Shown here one piece after another: positions 17,302 to 25,166 of a DNA stretch of 64,000 nucleotides (position 1 is its first letter; every line of letters starts with the position of its first letter). The stretch is from Paenibacillus sp. MAHUQ-63. Lineage in GTDB: Bacteria > Bacillota > Bacilli > Paenibacillales > NBRC-103111. The position numbers and the translations under genes are program-made. Where the stretch lies: positions 1,364,001 to 1,428,000 of the forward strand of contig NZ_JARADB010000001.1 of NCBI RefSeq assembly GCF_028765165.1, written 5' to 3'. A model generated the notes under the pieces. The model ran no database searches and had not been told where the DNA came from. It saw only the letters and a program-made list of their open reading frames with translations.

Positions 17302-18148
17302 TGCTCACGCCTAATTCCTCTAAGAAAGCCTTAAGTCCTTCACGCCATGGTCTTAAATCCTCAAACTCGTTCGTACGAATCGCCAGATGCTCCATTGCCG
17401 AATACTTAGGTCTTGGCGCAGGCCGCGGGAACTCTTCCGTGGAACAAGGTAGAACCTTGACCTGTTTCCCGCTTTCTTCAAAAATAGCGCTGGCAAAATC
17501 GAACCAAGAGCATACTCCAGAGTTTGAAGCGTGATAAATACCGTAACGCTCCGTTTGCACAAGCTCATCTAAGAAGTTCGCAAGATCAACTGTATAAGTA
17601 GGTGACCCAAACTGATCATTTACTACCTTCAAAGTATCACGATCTTGTGCTAATTTGAGCATGGTTTTCACGAAATTCGCCCCGTTTACACCATAAACCC
17701 ACGATGTTCTAACTATAAAATATTTCGTCGAAAGCGACTGAACCAACAGTTCTCCCGCTCTCTTCGATTTCCCATAAATACTTTGAGGATTCGTATTGTC
17801 GTATTCTCTATATGGTATAGCCGCTGTCCCATCGAAAACATAATCCGTACTGATGTAGCAAAGCTTTGCCCCTACCCTCTCAGCAGCAACAGCAAGATTT
17901 CTTGTCCCCATTGCATTAATCTTATAGGCCATGTCCTCTTCTGTCTCGGCTAAGTCTACAGCTGTATAAGCAGCGCTGTGGATAATAACATCTGGTTGTA
18001 AAGACTCTACAGCCTCTAGGCATTGGAGCTCATTCGTTATATCCAACTGTTCTCTTCCAAGACCATGAACAACATGGTGTTGACCTAAAATTTTAACGAC
18101 ATCTTGTCCTAATTGGCCATTAGCCCCTGTCACTGTAATTTTCATCAC
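17288..18148 (-). CDS. rfbD: dTDP-4-dehydrorhamnose reductase
   Basis: 286 residues, the standard size. It catalyses the last step to dTDP-L-rhamnose. The NAD(P)-binding motif is GANGQLGQDV, the catalytic Y-x3-K is in YGKSKRAGE, and the motifs STDYVFDG and VRTSWVYG are diagnostic. It shares one base with the rfbB stop and overlaps the following glycosyltransferase. Confidence 0.96.
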   Translation of the reverse strand: MMKITVTGANGQLGQDVVKILGQHHVVHGLGREQLDITNELQCLEAVESLQPDVIIHSAAYTAVDLAETEEDMAYKINAMGTRNLAVAAERVGAKLCYISTDYVFDGTAAIPYREYDNTNPQSIYGKSKRAGELLVQSLSTKYFIVRTSWVYGVNGANFVKTMLKLAQDRDTLKVVNDQFGSPTYTVDLANFLDELVQTERYGIYHASNSGVCSWFDFASAIFEESGKQVKVLPCSTEEFPRPAPRPKYSAMEHLAIRTNEFEDLRPWREGLKAFLEELGVSNELR

Positions 18149-19164
18149 TATACACCTAGACGATCGCCATACTGTTTAGCAAAATATTGTTGGTATTCAC
18201 CCGTCTGAATTCTTTTCCACCAGTCCTGATAATCCAGGTACCAACGAATCGTTTCGTGAATTCCAGTCTCAAAATTATGTTTAGGTGCCCAACCTAATTC
18301 TCTCGTAATCTTCGTTGCATCAATCCCATATCGACGGTCATGTCCAGGACGATCTTTAACGTATTGAATGAGTGATTCCGGTTTTCCTAATTCACGCAGA
18401 ATCGTTTGGACGATCTGAATATTCGTTCTCTCATTATTTCCACCAATATTATAAACTTCACCATCAATACCCTTATGTAAAACTAGGTCAATCGCACTGC
18501 AATGATCCTCAACATATAACCAATCACGAATGTTTAGACCATCCCCATACACGGGAAGAGACTTATTGCCCAAAGCATTTGCAATCATTAACGGGATTAA
18601 CTTTTCAGGGAATTGATAGGGACCATAATTATTAGAGCACCGGGTAATGTTAACCGGAAGCCCGAAAGTTTCATGATAAGAACGAACGAGAAGATCGGAC
18701 CCGGCTTTACTAGCCGAGTACGGGCTGTTTGGTGATAAAGGCGTTTCTTCCGTGAAAAGACCTGTTTCACCAAGTGTTCCATAGACTTCATCTGTAGAAA
18801 CATGGACAAATTTCTTAACCTCGTGCTTGCGTGCAGCCTCAAGCAGTACTTGGGTACCAAGTACGTTTGTTTTCACGAAAACATCAGGTTCCAAGATACT
18901 ACGATCCACATGCGATTCCGCGGCGAAATGAACAACAGTATCCACTCCCTGTTCAAACAGTGAGTTGACTAGCTTTGTGTCAGTGATATCGCCTTTTACG
19001 AACGTATAATTACTGTTTTCTTGGATAGATGTAAGGTTCTCTAAATTTCCGGCATAAGTTAATGCATCTAAATTGATGATTTTATAATCAGAATAACGAT
19101 CAAGCATATAATGAACGAAGTTGCTGCCGATGAATCCGGCTCCGCCTGTTACGAGTATTTTCAT
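18148..19164 (-). CDS. rfbB: dTDP-glucose 4,6-dehydratase
   Basis: 338 residues from ATG at 19164. The longer TTG-start frame at 19185 is rejected because GGAG..GGAG lies 10 bases before the ATG, inside that extension. Motifs: [15 protein letters not shown] for NAD binding, [12 protein letters not shown], and the active-site Y-x3-K of YSASKAGSD, with STDEVYG. It makes dTDP-4-keto-6-deoxyglucose for rhamnose. It has its own promoter at 19266-19294, separate from the long upstream unit. Confidence 0.96.
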   Translation of the reverse strand: MKILVTGGAGFIGSNFVHYMLDRYSDYKIINLDALTYAGNLENLTSIQENSNYTFVKGDITDTKLVNSLFEQGVDTVVHFAAESHVDRSILEPDVFVKTNVLGTQVLLEAARKHEVKKFVHVSTDEVYGTLGETGLFTEETPLSPNSPYSASKAGSDLLVRSYHETFGLPVNITRCSNNYGPYQFPEKLIPLMIANALGNKSLPVYGDGLNIRDWLYVEDHCSAIDLVLHKGIDGEVYNIGGNNERTNIQIVQTILRELGKPESLIQYVKDRPGHDRRYGIDATKITRELGWAPKHNFETGIHETIRWYLDYQDWWKRIQTGEYQQYFAKQYGDRLGV

Positions 19165-19265
19165 ATCGGTATAACTCCACTCCAATTTAAAAGTTTAGTT
19201 CCTTATTGTACCGGCTTCTCTTGCATTAATTTCAATGCTTGCTATTTGCCATAAAGATCCACACT

Positions 19266-19303
19266 ATTTTAAAGTATACACGTAATATACTCAAAAGAGT
19301 ATA
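19266..19303 (-). promoter_or_regulatory. Promoter of rfbB with overlapping inverted repeat
   Basis: Minus strand TTGAGT (19294-19289), 17 bp, TAAAAT (19271-19266). A perfect inverted repeat TATACTC-TTTT-GAGTATA (19286-19303) covers the -35 box and is a possible repressor operator. Confidence 0.55.
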
Positions 19304-19308
19304 GTAGT

Positions 19309-19410
19309 CTAGAAATGAACTTCTGTTGCAGCACCAATCTCTCCCATAAAAATAGCCCGATTGTCCCAGTGGACAACGGGCTCTATAATATATAATCCTT
19401 CGTAGTATGT
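19309..19410 (-). pseudogene. Decayed 5' fragment of rfbC
   Basis: The minus-strand frame reads EGLYIIEPVVHWDNRAIFM, which matches the N-terminus of the intact RfbC at 26720-27262 (EGLYFLEPKVHSDNRGFFM): 13 of 21 aligned residues, and 42 of 63 bases by hand count. It then loses similarity and stops at 19309. The piece lies between a GtrB-like gene and rfbB, where rfbC stands in many rfbACBD operons. Part of it forms the terminator at 19344-19383. Confidence 0.65.
19344..19383 (-). terminator. Terminator of the long glycan operon, built from the rfbC remnant
   Basis: Minus strand AGCCCGTTGTCC, loop ACTG, GGACAATCGGGCT (one bulge), followed by ATTTTTAT. It is 40 bp after the stop of the GtrB-like gene. 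Confidence 0.7.
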
Positions 19411-19423
19411 GAATTCATTCTTT

Positions 19424-20419
19424 TTATTTCGCAACGAATCTAATTGGGTTACTTTGCTCAACAGCCAATTCTTCATCACAATTAATTTTATTATCAACAA
19501 TTGTTAATGGCTTCTTCTTGACTTGTTGGTATATTCTTCCCAGATATTCGCCGATTATTCCAAGAAAAAGGGCGTTCAAACTAAGCGACATGAGTATGAG
19601 AATAGTTGTAGTTGCAAAACCTGCAGGCCAATCTGCACCAAGCAATTTACCAACAAAATAAATTAAAAGTCCAATAAAAGTAGCTACGCTCACACTAAGA
19701 CCAATATATGAAGCCAGCCTTAAAGGCACCAACGAGTGATTTAATATACCATCAAATGCAAGTCTGATTAATTGACTGAATGAAAATTTACTCTCTCCCC
19801 TTAATCTTTCATCCCGGTCATACGGAATTCCAATCTGTTTAAACCCCATAGATGATATAGTACCTCGCAAATAGGGTTGCTCGTCATGGATATTCTTTAA
19901 TTCATCAAGTATCTTCCTGTCAACTAACCTAAAATCACCTGCATCTCTTGGTAATTGATCTTCACTCAGACGATCAATCATCCAATAAAATACTTTACGT
20001 ATATTATTTATCCACCAGGATTCTTTGCGGGATCGTCTAATTCCATAGACGACCTGATTACCTTTTTCCCAATAATCAATAAAAACCGGTACCAATGCGA
20101 TTGGATCTTGCAGATCGCAATCCAACTGTATGGCACAGTCTCCACTGGCATGTAAATATCCAGTGAAAATAGACTTTTGATATCCATAGTTACGAGAAAA
20201 TCTAATTACTTTAACACGTTTGTCTTTATTAGCGATGCTTTCCAACAAACCAAACGTCCCATCTGTACTTCGATTATCTGTAAATATGATTTCAAAATCA
20301 TAATTGTGCAGATAGTCCATTATATCTATTACAGCTTCGTATAAAGGATTAACATTATCTTCCTCATTATATACAGGAACAATATATGAAATCATCTTTT
20401 TAGAGGACAATTCATTCAC
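19424..20419 (-). CDS. GtrB-like polyprenyl-phosphate glycosyltransferase
   Basis: 331-residue GT2 enzyme of the DPM1/GtrB branch, which loads a sugar from a nucleotide donor onto undecaprenyl phosphate. Motifs: SYIVPVYNEEDNVNPLYEA, the metal/donor site IQLDCDLQDP, the RLRGESKFSFSQL loop before the membrane, and two C-terminal transmembrane helices (YIGLSVSVATFIGLLIYFVG; TTTILILMSLSLNALFLGII) with GEYLGRIYQQVKKKP. AAAGGG lies eight bases before the ATG. With the GtrA-like and GtrC-like genes at 24725 and 25167 it completes a Gtr trio. The donor could be the CDP-dideoxyhexose made by the neighbours or a UDP sugar. Confidence 0.9.
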   Translation of the reverse strand: MNELSSKKMISYIVPVYNEEDNVNPLYEAVIDIMDYLHNYDFEIIFTDNRSTDGTFGLLESIANKDKRVKVIRFSRNYGYQKSIFTGYLHASGDCAIQLDCDLQDPIALVPVFIDYWEKGNQVVYGIRRSRKESWWINNIRKVFYWMIDRLSEDQLPRDAGDFRLVDRKILDELKNIHDEQPYLRGTISSMGFKQIGIPYDRDERLRGESKFSFSQLIRLAFDGILNHSLVPLRLASYIGLSVSVATFIGLLIYFVGKLLGADWPAGFATTTILILMSLSLNALFLGIIGEYLGRIYQQVKKKPLTIVDNKINCDEELAVEQSNPIRFVAK

Positions 20420-20430
20420 ACTGCCCTTTC

Positions 20431-21321
20431 TTATTTTCTTTGAATGGATTCAATTATTAACCCTATTCCATCCATTAACCCAATCTTACTTTCCCATCCT
20501 AACCTTCGTAAAGGCTCATTATCTGCCAATGAATGCATGATTTCATTATCCCGATAAGGAATTGAACCAAAGTTCAACTGTGTCTTAGCGCCAGTCAATT
20601 GCTTGGCCATTATTACAAACTTTTCAATTGTAACTGCAGCTCCACTCCCAACTTGGAAAGTATGAATCGAATCTTCTAAAGAGCCAATATTCCCAAGAAC
20701 ACATGAATAGGCATCCACTGCATCAGTAACATAAATAAAATCTCTGTTTTGCTTTCCAGGAGTTAGATTCATTGAATCAATATTCTTTAATAACTTATCA
20801 ATAGTTTCCATCGTAAACTTCGATAAATCATCATTTGGCCCATAGAGATGTTCCAACCTCATATTTATAAACTTGAATTTTCTCATTCCACAAAAAATAG
20901 TGGCAAGCTCTAAAAAATATTTTTTTGATAATGAATAAGTGTTCAGGTAACCATAATTAACAGCATTATTATTATTAAAAAAAGAATCCGTATTAATAAA
21001 AGCAATTCCTTTGTTATCGGTCAACAACTCCAGCAATTTTAAAGGAAAAACCACGTTTGACTCAATTACCTCATGAGCAGCAGTAGTCTTCCCATAATTG
21101 GTAGCCGCGTGAATTACAATATCAATATTATTTTCTTTAAATACCGTCTCAATAGATACTTGGTCTATATCATAGGAGGTAATCTCATTTAATATAGAGT
21201 CAATCCTAATCGTATTTGAGTAACTTCTTTTTAAAATAATAAGGTTATGACCCTCTTTTAAAAAATGATGGGTAACATAACTGCCTAAGAATCCTGTAGC
21301 CCCTGTAATCAAAATATTCAT
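20431..21321 (-). CDS. CDP-abequose/paratose synthase-like SDR
   Basis: 296-residue extended SDR with GATGFLGSYVTHHFL for NAD(P) binding, NTDSFFNNNN and the catalytic Y-x3-K in YSLSKKYF. Its place directly after rfbG and with rfbF and rfbH suggests the final C4 keto-reduction giving a CDP-3,6-dideoxyhexose, as RfbJ (abequose) or RfbS (paratose) do. The stereochemical outcome cannot be read from sequence. It overlaps rfbG by four bases. An alternative is a generic sugar epimerase. Confidence 0.75.
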   Translation of the reverse strand: MNILITGATGFLGSYVTHHFLKEGHNLIILKRSYSNTIRIDSILNEITSYDIDQVSIETVFKENNIDIVIHAATNYGKTTAAHEVIESNVVFPLKLLELLTDNKGIAFINTDSFFNNNNAVNYGYLNTYSLSKKYFLELATIFCGMRKFKFINMRLEHLYGPNDDLSKFTMETIDKLLKNIDSMNLTPGKQNRDFIYVTDAVDAYSCVLGNIGSLEDSIHTFQVGSGAAVTIEKFVIMAKQLTGAKTQLNFGSIPYRDNEIMHSLADNEPLRRLGWESKIGLMDGIGLIIESIQRK

Positions 21322-22409
21322 GAGTTTTGATACTCCATTATTTGATCACAACAAATTTTATACATATCACTGGCACTTTCATATGCTTTCGTCCATTCGA
21401 CAATTTTGTCCAAGGTCTTATCAAGGCTCCAACGTGGATGCCAATGAAGCAGCTGTTTAGCTTTTGAGCAATCAAGTTTTAGATAATGTGCTTCATGCGG
21501 CTGATTAGCACGATCAACCTCATAACCTAGATTGTAACCATCCCATTTTTGACATATCTTATTGACAATCCATTCAACTGGTTTAGCATCCTCATCATTC
21601 GGACCAAAGTTCCAGGAGTCTGCATATGTCGTTCCATTTTCATATAAATTTTGGCACAAGAGCAAATATCCGCTTAGCGGTTCAAGTACATGCTGCCAAG
21701 GACGAATCGAATTTGGATTTCTAATAAGAATTCTTTCATTGGTTGTAATGGATTTAATGATATCTGGAATCAAGCGGTCTTTGGCCCAATCGCCGCCACC
21801 GATCACATTCCCAGCTCTAGCGGAGGCTAATGCAACTTGATGATCAGCGTACGTTTCTTTTGAAAAATAGGAACTTCTAAATGCCGAAGTTACTAACTCT
21901 GAACATGCTTTACTACTGGAATAGGGATCATATCCGCCCAATGGTTCATCTTCGCGGTAGCCCCATACCCACTCTTTATTGTCATAACACTTATCTGTAG
22001 TAACATTTAAAACAGCCTTTACAGATGAACAACTTCTAACCGCTTCAAAAAGATGAACAGTACCCATCACATTAGTCGAATAAGTTTCAATTGGATCCTT
22101 ATACGATTCTCGAACTAAAGGCTGGGCTGCCATATGAATAATAATTTCTGGGGCTGCTTGAGATACGGACTGTTTCAATTTCTCGTAATCGCGAATATCA
22201 CCAACAATAGATTTCTCTATTAAATTATCTATTTGACATAAAGAAAAAAGAGATGGTTCCGTAGGCGGATTAAGGGAGTAACCTGTAACTTTTGCACCCA
22301 TAGAATGAAGCCATATACTTAACCATGATCCTTTAAATCCGGTATGACCAGTCAGGAAGACCTTTTTATCTTTCCAAAAAAAACTGTTTACTAGTCCCAT
22401 TTTTTCCAT
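21318..22409 (-). CDS. rfbG: CDP-glucose 4,6-dehydratase
   Basis: 363 residues. The signature GHTGFKGSWLSIWLHSMGAK is specific for RfbG-type enzymes; the active site is YSSSKACSE, with NVTTDKCYDNKEW. It converts CDP-glucose to CDP-4-keto-6-deoxyglucose. The start overlaps the rfbF end by 19 bp; ATG at 22409 has AAAGG nine bases upstream, while a second ATG nine bases later is also possible. Confidence 0.95.
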   Translation of the reverse strand: MEKMGLVNSFFWKDKKVFLTGHTGFKGSWLSIWLHSMGAKVTGYSLNPPTEPSLFSLCQIDNLIEKSIVGDIRDYEKLKQSVSQAAPEIIIHMAAQPLVRESYKDPIETYSTNVMGTVHLFEAVRSCSSVKAVLNVTTDKCYDNKEWVWGYREDEPLGGYDPYSSSKACSELVTSAFRSSYFSKETYADHQVALASARAGNVIGGGDWAKDRLIPDIIKSITTNERILIRNPNSIRPWQHVLEPLSGYLLLCQNLYENGTTYADSWNFGPNDEDAKPVEWIVNKICQKWDGYNLGYEVDRANQPHEAHYLKLDCSKAKQLLHWHPRWSLDKTLDKIVEWTKAYESASDMYKICCDQIMEYQNS

Positions 22410-23167
22410 GGAGCATTACCTTTCTTCCATAAGTTCTCTAAATAGGTTTTATCTCTCAAAGTATCCATAGGCTGCCAAAATCCTGAATGTCTATAGGCCA
22501 TCAACTCATTATTTTTCGCTAGATTTTCAAGTGGTCTTTGTTCAAAAATTGTACTATCGTCGTCAATATAATTAAAAACATCTGGTTCTAATACAAAGAA
22601 TCCAGCATTGATCCACGAGCCGTCGCCTTTTGGTTTTTCCTGAAAACCTAAAACTTGATCATTAACGTTCACGTCGAGTGCACCGAATCGGCCGCTGGGT
22701 TGAACAGAAGAAACCGTTGCAATTCTCCCATGCAATTTATGAAAATCAACCAATTGACGAATATTAATATCAGAAACTCCATCTCCATATGTAAGCATAA
22801 ATGGTTCGTTTCCAACATATTTTTGAATCCTTTTAACCCTGCCACCGGTCATTGTATCTAATCCTGTATTGACAAGCGTTACTCTCCATGGCTCAGCTTT
22901 ATGAACATGAACAATTCTTTCATTTTCATTCCTAAAGTCAAAAGTTACATCCGATTCATGTAAAAAGTAATGTTCAAAATATTCCTTTATATAATACCCT
23001 TTATATCCAAGACAAATCACAAAATCATTAAAGCCGTATGATGAATATATCTTCATAATGTGCCACAAAATAGGTCTTTCTCCTATTTCAATCATAGGTT
23101 TAGGTCTAAGATGAGACTCTTCACTAATACGTGTTCCAAAGCCCCCTGCTAAAATAACGACTTTCAT
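22391..23167 (-). CDS. rfbF: Glucose-1-phosphate cytidylyltransferase
   Basis: 258 residues, the usual length. The nucleotidyltransferase signature LAGGFGTRISEESHLRPKPM is the RfbF form, followed by the catalytic acidic motif YGDGVSDI. It makes CDP-glucose from CTP and glucose 1-phosphate, the committed step to CDP-3,6-dideoxyhexoses. It is followed by rfbG with overlap. Confidence 0.96.
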   Translation of the reverse strand: MKVVILAGGFGTRISEESHLRPKPMIEIGERPILWHIMKIYSSYGFNDFVICLGYKGYYIKEYFEHYFLHESDVTFDFRNENERIVHVHKAEPWRVTLVNTGLDTMTGGRVKRIQKYVGNEPFMLTYGDGVSDINIRQLVDFHKLHGRIATVSSVQPSGRFGALDVNVNDQVLGFQEKPKGDGSWINAGFFVLEPDVFNYIDDDSTIFEQRPLENLAKNNELMAYRHSGFWQPMDTLRDKTYLENLWKKGNAPWKKWD

Positions 23168-23189
23168 TCTAAAAAATCCCCTTCAATAA

Positions 23190-24728
23190 TTATTTATTTA
23201 ATTGAATAAATTCTCTAATTTTTTTAATCATATAATTAACCATTTCTTCTGTTAATCCTGGATAGACGCCAATCAAGAAAGTATCATTCATAATTTTATC
23301 TGTATTCTTCAAGTCACCGTGGATTCTATATTCAACCTCTGAAAATGATGGTTGTCTGGTCAGATTTCCAGCAAACAACATTCTTGTTTGAATTTTATTT
23401 TCTTCCAGATAATTCACAATATCATTCTTAGTAAACTTCAGATTATCCCTAAGTGTGAGGATGAATCCAAACCAACTTGGTTCCGAATTAAATGTTGCAT
23501 GAGGAAGAATAAAATACTCTTCTAAGTCTTTCAAGCCGGCATGTAATTTATTGAAATTATTAATTCTTGATTCAGCAAAACTTGGAACTTTTTTCAATTG
23601 TTTTAAACCAATTGCTGCTTGCATATCGGTAACTCTTAAGTTATAGCCAATATGTGAATACGTGTATTTATGATCATAGCCATATGGCAATGTTCCTAAT
23701 TCCCAACCAAATCTCTTTTTACAAGAATTGTCACATCCAGAAGGGCACCAACAATCTCTTCCCCAATCACGGAAAGATTCGATAATCATTTTAAGCTGGG
23801 CATTATTCGTATATACCGCTCCACCTTCACCCATTGTCATATGATGAGGTGGGTAAAAGCTGGAAGTTGCAATATCCCCAAAAGTTCCTGTTAGCTTCCC
23901 ATCAAACTTAGAGCCTAATGCATCACAGTTATCTTCAATAACCCAAAGATTATATTTCCTTGCAACTTCCATTACCTTTTCTAAATTAAAAGGGTTCCCC
24001 ATTGTATGAGCTATCATAATGGCTTTTGTTTTTGGAGTGATAGCTTCTTCAATTTTATCTGCTAAGATGTTATAAGTTCCTAAGTCAACATCAATAAAGA
24101 CTGGAATTGCTCTATTTTGAACAATCGGAGTCACTGTAGTAGGAAATCCGGCTGCAACTGTAATAACTTCATCTCCTGGAAGAATTCTTCGATCTCCTAA
24201 TTTTGGAGAGGTTAATGTTGAAAAGGCCAGGAGATTTGCTGAAGATCCAGAGTTCGTCAAAAGAGCATATTTGACCCCAATAAATTCAGCGAATTCTTTC
24301 TCAAATTGTTTTGAAAACCTTCCTGCCGTTAGCCAGAAATCTAATGATGAATCGACTAAATTCTCCATTTCATTATGGTCATAAACCCTACCACCGTAGG
24401 ACACTTGCGAAGTTCCTGGAATAAATTCATCTTTATTTTTATGAAAAAGATGATAGAAGCTGTTTACTTTATTTAAAATTTCTTTTCGCATAACATTTTC
24501 TAATTCTTTTTTTGTAATATTTCCGATAAAAGAAAAATCCCTTTTATTTTCCGAATATTTACTAGAAATGTCTAGCGAATAAATTTCTCCCTCAAAAGTA
24601 ATTGTTAAATCACTGTCTAACTTTGAATGCTTATCGAGATCTACTAATGTCAAATTATTATTGCCGGTATTCTCTAGAACCAGAGCAGTTTTATTACCAA
24701 ATTTTATAACAGAACCTATTGTTGTCAC
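23190..24728 (-). CDS. rfbH: CDP-4-keto-6-deoxyglucose 3-dehydrase (E1) with N-terminal extension
   Basis: 512-residue PMP/[2Fe-2S] enzyme removing the C3 hydroxyl. The aminotransferase fold keeps its cofactor site, but the usual lysine is replaced by histidine in SFYPPHHMTMGEGG, as in E1 (AscC/RfbH). The Fe-S cysteines are in DWGRDCWCPSGCDNSC. About 75 residues at the N-terminus (GSVIKFGNKTALVLENTG.., beta-rich) are absent from ordinary RfbH of about 437 residues; their role is unknown. The flavin/Fe-S reductase partner RfbI is not in the window. It overlaps the GtrA-like gene by four bases. Confidence 0.94.
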   Translation of the reverse strand: MTTIGSVIKFGNKTALVLENTGNNNLTLVDLDKHSKLDSDLTITFEGEIYSLDISSKYSENKRDFSFIGNITKKELENVMRKEILNKVNSFYHLFHKNKDEFIPGTSQVSYGGRVYDHNEMENLVDSSLDFWLTAGRFSKQFEKEFAEFIGVKYALLTNSGSSANLLAFSTLTSPKLGDRRILPGDEVITVAAGFPTTVTPIVQNRAIPVFIDVDLGTYNILADKIEEAITPKTKAIMIAHTMGNPFNLEKVMEVARKYNLWVIEDNCDALGSKFDGKLTGTFGDIATSSFYPPHHMTMGEGGAVYTNNAQLKMIIESFRDWGRDCWCPSGCDNSCKKRFGWELGTLPYGYDHKYTYSHIGYNLRVTDMQAAIGLKQLKKVPSFAESRINNFNKLHAGLKDLEEYFILPHATFNSEPSWFGFILTLRDNLKFTKNDIVNYLEENKIQTRMLFAGNLTRQPSFSEVEYRIHGDLKNTDKIMNDTFLIGVYPGLTEEMVNYMIKKIREFIQLNK

Positions 24729-25135
24729 TTGTCATAATCTCCTTTGAATGTCCAATATTTATGTCCATAGAAGCTAAAAGCAGTTGTCAGCACTAATGCT
24801 AATAATTGTGACAGTATTTTATTTCCTCCGAAATAATCTACTAAAATTATTAATAGTAATGAATTAATGGCTAAATTCAATACATATACCATAACAAATT
24901 TCAAGATAGCTTTAATTTGGGTTTTATCACTTGTTTTAAAAGTCCATTTACTATTTAACATAAAGCTGGATATTATCCCAACCAAGTATGAAATAATAAG
25001 TGCAATTATATAATTAACATTATAAAAAGCCAATATAGCATAAATGATAAAAGATATCCCTGTATTTATTAATCCTACAATTGCAAATTTAAGTTCCTGA
25101 GCAAATCTTGAGATTAAATATCTAATAAGGCTCAT
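24725..25135 (-). CDS. GtrA-family membrane protein
   Basis: 136 residues with four transmembrane helices. Family marks are LKFAIVGLINTGISFIIYAI, LNSKWTFK and FYGHKYWTFK. GtrA proteins are thought to flip polyprenyl-phosphate-linked sugars across the membrane. It is coupled to rfbH by a four-base overlap and follows the GtrC-like gene. Confidence 0.93.
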   Translation of the reverse strand: MSLIRYLISRFAQELKFAIVGLINTGISFIIYAILAFYNVNYIIALIISYLVGIISSFMLNSKWTFKTSDKTQIKAILKFVMVYVLNLAINSLLLIILVDYFGGNKILSQLLALVLTTAFSFYGHKYWTFKGDYDK

Positions 25136-25166
25136 CCTTTACGAAAATAGTTCCATTATAACCATA

